Source: Bacteroidota bacterium
Lineage (GTDB): Bacteria > Bacteroidota > Bacteroidia > Cytophagales > Cyclobacteriaceae
NCBI GenBank assembly: GCA_013285945.1
Contig: JABDGP010000014.1
Coordinates: forward strand, 1 to 53,997
Length of the DNA: 53,997 nucleotides
Direction: 5' to 3'
Both the position numbers and the translations under genes were made by a program. Under the pieces are notes generated by a model. That model had not been told where the DNA came from. It worked only from the letters and a program-made list of their open reading frames with translations, and did no database searches. Within the stretch, counting starts at the first letter, position 1. The number at the start of each line of letters is the position of its first letter. Below are positions 53,605 through 53,997 of the stretch, one piece after another.

Positions 53605-53997
53605 TTAATTGGAAATAAGTGTGGCTGCATCTCTATCAACAAACCATAGCAATACACCATCATTGGGCTTGATAAGTTGTGCAGGATAATGAGCTGGTTG
53701 AAATGATGATGTTAAAACCTGTTTCACAACTTCAGATTTTTTTGTTCCTGTTACCAGAAAAAGAATATGATGGGCCTGATTAATCAGCGGTGCTGTCATG
53801 GTAACGCGAAACATTTTTTCTTCTTCGACATAAACGTCTCTCACTCCTTCAACATGTTCGTCAATGACTTTTGTCCCTGGGAATAAAGAAGCAGTGTGTC
53901 CGTTTTCGCCAAGGCCAAGCAGCACAAGGTCAAAACGCAATGACTCCGTTTTGAAAAAGTCTTTAATATCTTTCTCATATTCCTTTGCTGCCATATT
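53605..53997 (-). CDS. pgl: 6-phosphogluconolactonase, C-terminal part (cut by window edge)
   Basis: These 130 or so residues are the C-terminal half of a DevB/Pgl-type lactonase. The signature LGLGENGHTASLFPGT and the later VTMTAPLINQAHHILFLVTGTKK are clear. The frame is still open at the last base, so the N-terminal half lies outside. It hydrolyses 6-phosphogluconolactone in the oxidative pentose phosphate pathway. It runs toward the glucan synthase gene with only 9 bp between stop codons, so any terminator must overlap coding sequence. Confidence 0.9.
   Translation of the reverse strand, partial: NMAAKEYEKDIKDFFKTESLRFDLVLLGLGENGHTASLFPGTKVIDEHVEGVRDVYVEEEKMFRVTMTAPLINQAHHILFLVTGTKKSEVVKQVLTSSFQPAHYPAQLIKPNDGVLLWFVDRDAATLISN

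Overview
The window looks like chromosomal DNA of a Bacteroidota bacterium, most likely of the Cytophagales type. The grounds are SusC-free but typical Bacteroidota envelope genes (two DUF3494 ice-binding proteins, a phosphate-porin-like barrel, lipoproteins with short lipoboxes), PAS/HPt hybrid kinases, an ECF42 sigma factor, weak Shine-Dalgarno sequences, frequent TTG starts, and promoter-like elements ending in TTTG. There is no sign of a phage, an insertion sequence, a CRISPR array or an RNA gene.

Layout. 1-443 is gene-free and starts with an 85-bp tandem repeat built of about 21-nt sub-units. 444-5643 (minus) holds an animal-type haem peroxidase behind a membrane protein with a probable C-terminal frameshift, then a gluconate permease and an FGGY gluconokinase. 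5750-7607 is an ABC exporter pair. 7676-9388 (minus) has two lipoproteins. 9710-12638 has an unknown protein and two outer-membrane barrels that share an inverted-repeat operator. 12757-17138 carries a MASE1-like histidine kinase, a DUF4386 membrane protein, a thioredoxin-like protein, and a kinase-like protein that stops after its phospho-acceptor helix pair. 17189-19793 (minus) is a YCII/DGPF protein, an alpha/beta hydrolase and an ECF42 sigma factor. 20011-23053 (minus) holds two ice-binding proteins flanking an iron-permease-family protein. 23203-26478 (minus) is an AraC regulator, a hybrid kinase and a response regulator. 26718-32338 holds secreted and outer-membrane proteins, among them a phospholipase A1-like barrel and a POTRA/barrel protein that seems to start at ATT. 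32794-38738 is an Mla-type lipid transport operon with an AI-2E protein and a DUF748/AsmA-like protein. 38882-40490 has small stress-type genes (CsbD and others) and a lipoprotein paralogous to the one at 8639. 40676-53595 is transketolase, ribose-5-phosphate isomerase B, phosphoglucomutase and a 2898-residue cyclic beta-1,2-glucan synthase. A partial 6-phosphogluconolactonase closes the window on the minus strand.

The strongest new signal is a recurrent promoter architecture. Eight intergenic regions between 21.7 and 40.7 kb carry a direct repeat TGTAAY-N15-TGTAAY (21-bp period). In six of them the second hexamer starts exactly 31 bp before a TTTG element, in one 30 bp before, and in one the TTTG is replaced by TTAC. 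These sites sit before both ice-binding proteins, the secreted Gly/Tyr-rich protein, the lmo0937-like operon, the Mla operon, two small stress-type genes and the transketolase-to-glucan-synthase operon. I read this as one regulon for envelope and stress protection. The AraC/hybrid-kinase/response-regulator cassette in the middle is a natural but unproven candidate regulator. The motif also settles several start codons, because longer open frames would begin inside or upstream of the promoter.
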